A stretch of 51,938 nt of DNA from Sphingopyxis sp. (GTDB lineage: Bacteria > Pseudomonadota > Alphaproteobacteria > Sphingomonadales > Sphingomonadaceae): the NCBI GenBank assembly GCA_013911715.1, contig JACEST010000002.1:1-51938 (forward strand), read 5' to 3'. The translations under genes were made by a program, and so were the position numbers. Below are positions 49,313 to 51,938 of this stretch, piece by piece; the stretch's first letter is position 1; every line of letters begins with the position of its first letter. The notes under the pieces are model-generated. The model worked only from the letters and a program-made list of their open reading frames with translations. It did no database searches and was not told where the DNA came from.

Positions 49313-50944
49313 CTACGGCTTACCCGCCACAAACCGCAGCCCCAGCGCCTGCACCGTCAGCGGCGTGGTCGGCGCGAGCAGCAATTGGCCATCGACAAAC
49401 CCCTTTTCGCAATTCCAGCGGAAGACCGTGCCCATGGCGCCGCGCGGCGACAGGGGATCGGTGGTGGTGCAGGCGCCGGCCTGCGCCTTCACCGCCGCCA
49501 GTTCCTTCGCCCAATTGGCGGCGCTGCGGTCGAGCAGGAAATTGTTCGCCAGCCGCCCTTCAAGCGGGCCGAGGTTGCCCGCATCATAGGCCGCGCGCAC
49601 GGCGGCAACCATTTCGGGCAGGATCGGTGCCACCGGTTCGGGTTGACGCTTCAGCAACCCCGCCTTGTGCATCGCCACTGCTATGTCCCACGCCGCACCG
49701 CTGGGTCCGGCATAGGTGCGGTTCGACAGCGCAAAAATGCCCACGCCATAATCGGGCATCAGCATGACATGGCTGCCATAGCCAGGATAGCCGCCGCCAT
49801 GCGCCAGCGTCAGCCCCAGATCGCAATCCTGCGCCACGCGCCAGCCCATGGCATAGGCGGCGGCCTGGCGGCAGGCGTCCGCCCCGCTTTTGCCGCTGCG
49901 CTGCGCGACGCTGACAAAGTTCAGCCCCTGCGCCATTTCGCGCACCGTCGCGCGGCGGACCGGGCCGGTGTCGGCATCGTCGCGCGGCGGCCAGGCCGAC
50001 AGCAGGAAGGCGAGCCATTTGGCATAGTCATTCGCACTGACTTGCAAGCCGCCCATGCTGTTAAACGCGCCGTCGCGCATCGTCGGCTCTTCGGTCCACG
50101 CGTCATTTTCCCAGCGATAGCCGATCGCGCGGCGTTCAACCGGCGCGTCGGTGACTTCAAACCCGCTGTTCGCCATGCCCAGCGGGGTCAGCAGCGTCGT
50201 TTCGACATAGCGGCGATAGGGCATGCCCGACGCCGTGCCGATGATCCGGCCAAGCAGCGCATAGCCATAATTGCTATATTCGTGGCGCGATTGCGGCACG
50301 CGGCTGAACGGCGGACCCTGGCGCAGCAGCGCGGTGAATTCGTCCTCGGTCAATATCTGTTGCCGGTCGCCCCACGGATCGTCGGTGACGAGCCCGCCGA
50401 CATGCGCCAGCAAATCGCGAATGCGAATGCGCGGGCTGTCTTTGGTGGGATAGGTCCAGCCGCGCATTTCGGGCACATATTGTTCGGCCAGATCATCAAG
50501 CCGCAGCTTGCCGTCATCGCGCAGCTTGAGGATCGACAGCGCCGTGAAAGCCTTGGTCATCGATGCGATGCGGAACAGGCTGTCGGGGGTAACGGGACGG
50601 CGCGCGGCCAGATCCTGCACCCCTTGCGCACCGATGTGCGCAAGGCCGTCGGAGCGGACGATGCCATAGACGACGCCCGGAACATGATTGTCGGCCATGA
50701 AGGCTGCGAAGGCGGCGTCCATTTCGGGCTGGATGCTGGCGATAGCGGGGGCGGCGGGCGAGGTTTGCGCGGCTAGTGGGGTAATTGCGGCAACAGCGAT
50801 GAATGCTGCCGCAACGGCGCCCACTGTGCTCCGGCGCAGGCCGGAGCCTTGGCCGCACACGCGGCGCTTTCCTGCCAAAGCTCCGGCCTGCGCCGGAGCA
50901 CAAATGGGATCGAAAAGTTGCGCCTGAAAGGCCATAGCCCGCAT
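49313..50944 (-). CDS. Class C beta-lactamase-like serine hydrolase, repeat-derived N-terminus
   Basis: A secreted serine hydrolase of about 540 residues. Catalytic elements are SMTK (in RIASMTKAFTALS), YSN (in HEYSNYGYALLG) and HGG (in LAHGGGYPGYGSH). A signal-like stretch GAVAAAFIAVAAITPLAAQ precedes the mature part. The segment before it (CAPAQAGALAGKRRVCG to SGLRRST) is read from a family E repeat (50828-50899). Start is uncertain: ATG at 50944 or 50935 includes the repeat, while GTG at 50824 excludes it. Substrate could be a peptide or ester. It sits inside the rpsP-rimM-trmD-rplS operon. Confidence 0.8.
   Translation of the reverse strand: MRAMAFQAQLFDPICAPAQAGALAGKRRVCGQGSGLRRSTVGAVAAAFIAVAAITPLAAQTSPAAPAIASIQPEMDAAFAAFMADNHVPGVVYGIVRSDGLAHIGAQGVQDLAARRPVTPDSLFRIASMTKAFTALSILKLRDDGKLRLDDLAEQYVPEMRGWTYPTKDSPRIRIRDLLAHVGGLVTDDPWGDRQQILTEDEFTALLRQGPPFSRVPQSRHEYSNYGYALLGRIIGTASGMPYRRYVETTLLTPLGMANSGFEVTDAPVERRAIGYRWENDAWTEEPTMRDGAFNSMGGLQVSANDYAKWLAFLLSAWPPRDDADTGPVRRATVREMAQGLNFVSVAQRSGKSGADACRQAAAYAMGWRVAQDCDLGLTLAHGGGYPGYGSHVMLMPDYGVGIFALSNRTYAGPSGAAWDIAVAMHKAGLLKRQPEPVAPILPEMVAAVRAAYDAGNLGPLEGRLANNFLLDRSAANWAKELAAVKAQAGACTTTDPLSPRGAMGTVFRWNCEKGFVDGQLLLAPTTPLTVQALGLRFVAGKP
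50828..50899. repeat. Family E palindrome at the serine hydrolase start
   Basis: GCTCCGGC-gca-GGCCGGAGC (50828-50847) and GCTCCGGC-ctgc-GCCGGAGC (50880-50899) are the two hairpins, matching the copy at 2654-2725. It lies at, or inside, the 5' end of the hydrolase gene. Confidence 0.8.
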
Positions 50945-50993
50945 CGTCATTCTCACGCTCGTTCTTGCAGCGGCGCTAACACCGCTGCCGGGC

Positions 50994-51503
50994 CTAGGCA
51001 ATGAAGGCCGCGTTCACCGTGACCACGTCGCCCCACACCGGCACTGCCCGCGCATTCATTGGCACCATGAAACGCTGGGGCTTTTTGCCCGCTTCGGCGG
51101 GGCGTTCGATTTCGAGGATGTCGCCCGCGCCGAAATTTTCGACCGCGACGACATGGCCGAGCGTCTCGCCCGTGGTGGCAACGGCGAGCAGGCCGATCAG
51201 GTCGTGGTGGTAATATTCACCCTCAGCCAGCGGCGGCAGTGCGCTGCGCGGGACGGTCAGCACGGTGCCGCGCAGCGCCTCGGCAGCCTCGCGCGTGGTG
51301 ATTTCGGCGAAGGCCGCGACCGCGCCCTGATTGACGGGGCGCACGCTTTTCAAGGTCAGGCACCGGTCGCCTGCCGTGAATTGGGAGTAAGCGCGCAGGC
51401 CTTCGGCGGTGTCCCCAAATAATTTGAGCCGCACCTCGCCCCGCACGCCATGCGCGCCAGCGATGGCGGCAAGCGTGACGGGGCGGTTGGGGTCAAACGC
51501 CAT
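50994..51503 (-). CDS. rimM: Ribosome maturation factor RimM
   Basis: A 169-residue factor that helps mature the 30S head by binding S19. The N-terminal RimM barrel begins RPVTLAAIAGAHGVRGEVRL, and the PRC-barrel C-terminal half has YYHHDLIGLLAVATTGETLG and DILEIERP. GGAG precedes the ATG at 51503. It follows rpsP, but trmD does not follow: about 2.8 kb of other genes intervene. Confidence 0.95.
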   Translation of the reverse strand: MAFDPNRPVTLAAIAGAHGVRGEVRLKLFGDTAEGLRAYSQFTAGDRCLTLKSVRPVNQGAVAAFAEITTREAAEALRGTVLTVPRSALPPLAEGEYYHHDLIGLLAVATTGETLGHVVAVENFGAGDILEIERPAEAGKKPQRFMVPMNARAVPVWGDVVTVNAAFIA

Positions 51504-51520
51504 AAGGTAACTCCCCAACC

Positions 51521-51590
51521 CCGTTCGCGCTGAGCTTGTCGAAGCGCTGTCCTTGCCTTCGTGAAAGAAAGAACGGTCCTTCGACATCGA
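51521..51590. repeat. Palindromic repeat half between rpsP and rimM
   Basis: GTTCGCGCTGAGCTTGTCGA (about 51523-51542) and GAACGGTCCTTCGACA (about 51571-51586) share words with the composite repeat at 46734-46865. The match is incomplete, suggesting a decayed copy. Confidence 0.5.
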
Positions 51591-51635
51591 CCCGTCGGAA
51601 GACAGGACAGACGGGAATGGAGTGCATGGCCGGTT

Positions 51636-51938
51636 TTAGCCTGCGGCCTTTTCTTCGCCGGCTTCTTCGGCAGGCGTTTCTTCGGCGGCAGCGTCAGCGG
51701 CGGGTGCCTCTTCGGCAGCGGCTTCCGGGGCAGCTTCTTCTGCAGCCGGTGCTTCTTCGGCCACGACTTCAGCAACCGGTGCTTCTTCAGCAACAGCTTC
51801 TGGAGCGGCCTCTTCGGTCACTTCGGCGGCAGGCGCTTCGTCGGCAGCGGCCTCAGCAACAACCTCTTCAGCGGCCACTTCTTCAACCGCCGGCGCCTCT
51901 TCCACAACCGGAGCAGCCGCCGCTGAAGCGGCTGCTGC
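51636..51938 (-). CDS. rpsP: 30S ribosomal protein S16, C-terminal acidic tail only
   Basis: About 100 residues of a Glu/Ala-rich low-complexity tail (for example VEEVAAEEVVAEAAADEAPA) run from the window end to a TAA at 51636. The conserved S16 core lies outside. I assign it from the downstream rimM and the known order rpsP-rimM; sphingomonad S16 often has such tails. The tail is negatively charged, unlike the basic tail of L21. Assignment rests on context, not on core motifs. Confidence 0.65.
   Translation of the reverse strand, partial: AAAASAAAAPVVEEAPAVEEVAAEEVVAEAAADEAPAAEVTEEAAPEAVAEEAPVAEVVAEEAPAAEEAAPEAAAEEAPAADAAAEETPAEEAGEEKAAG

Noticed and set aside
1-51938. CRISPR array, rRNA genes, prophage or biosynthetic cluster
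   Set aside because: No regularly spaced direct repeats, rRNA sequence or phage structural genes were seen; inverted repeats are dispersed, single units.

Overview
The window looks like chromosomal DNA from a sphingomonad-type alphaproteobacterium (Sphingomonadales; Sphingopyxis or a close relative is my guess from gene content, not a measured result). It is GC-rich and gene-dense, with many 4-base ATGA/GTGA gene overlaps. Support comes from the pckA / chvI-chvG / hprK / rapZ / EIIA / HPr locus, the ahcY-divL-tsaE-amgK-murU-addB-addA-trxA block, and ribosomal proteins L21 and S16 with long low-complexity tails. Almost everything is core metabolism and housekeeping. Accessory material is limited to the edge of an insertion sequence, two VapBC-type toxin-antitoxin pairs, one unrecognised gene of different base composition, and many palindromic repeats.

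Layout. 1-220: end of an IS1182-like element. 299-2630: lipoprotein, rplU-rpmA and a GNAT acetyltransferase. 2754-4788: a cluster of poorly characterised proteins (DUF937-like, DUF3597-like, and a small protein); two of them share a C-terminal DxDxDG tail. 4838-11100: pckA diverges from the ChvI/ChvG envelope-stress two-component system, which runs on into hprK, rapZ, EIIA(Man-type) and HPr, forming a regulatory PTS branch. 11097-11365: a nested palindromic element that supplies the HPr stop codon. 11371-14683: SpoU methyltransferase, a glutaredoxin remnant, tRNA-Arg(TCT), a YhhQ-type transporter and purQ/purS. 14755-23619: GDPD and M16 peptidase lipoproteins, aldehyde dehydrogenase, a YeeE/YedE transporter and argJ. 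23737-36742, all on the minus strand: ahcY, then a tightly coupled run divL-tsaE-amgK-murU-addB-addA, then trxA. 37105-41316: TPR protein, YqgE, peroxiredoxin, AMP nucleosidase and an unknown protein. 41426-46709: M2 dipeptidase, hydrolase-VapC-VapB, a DsbA/HCCA-type protein and asd. 46977-51938: the rpsP-rimM-trmD-rplS operon, split by a serine hydrolase, a second VapBC pair and a small membrane protein.

The most unusual points are: (i) a mobile-type palindromic repeat inserted in frame inside the essential trmD gene, and a second repeat family overlapping the N-terminal coding region of a serine hydrolase; (ii) a 269-bp, multi-level nested palindrome at the ptsH 3' end, flanked by TA in the manner of an IS630-type MITE; (iii) a DivL-type kinase whose phosphoacceptor His is replaced by Tyr; (iv) the interrupted rpsP-rimM // trmD-rplS operon; and (v) perfect palindromes in front of ahcY and both vapB genes.

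The genes work together in a few recognisable modules: gluconeogenesis and carbon/envelope signalling (pckA, chvIG, PTS-Ntr-like proteins), peptidoglycan recycling (amgK, murU), recombination repair (addAB), S-adenosylmethionine cycling (ahcY), cell-cycle signalling (divL), purine and arginine synthesis, and translation (L21, L27, S16, RimM, TrmD, L19).
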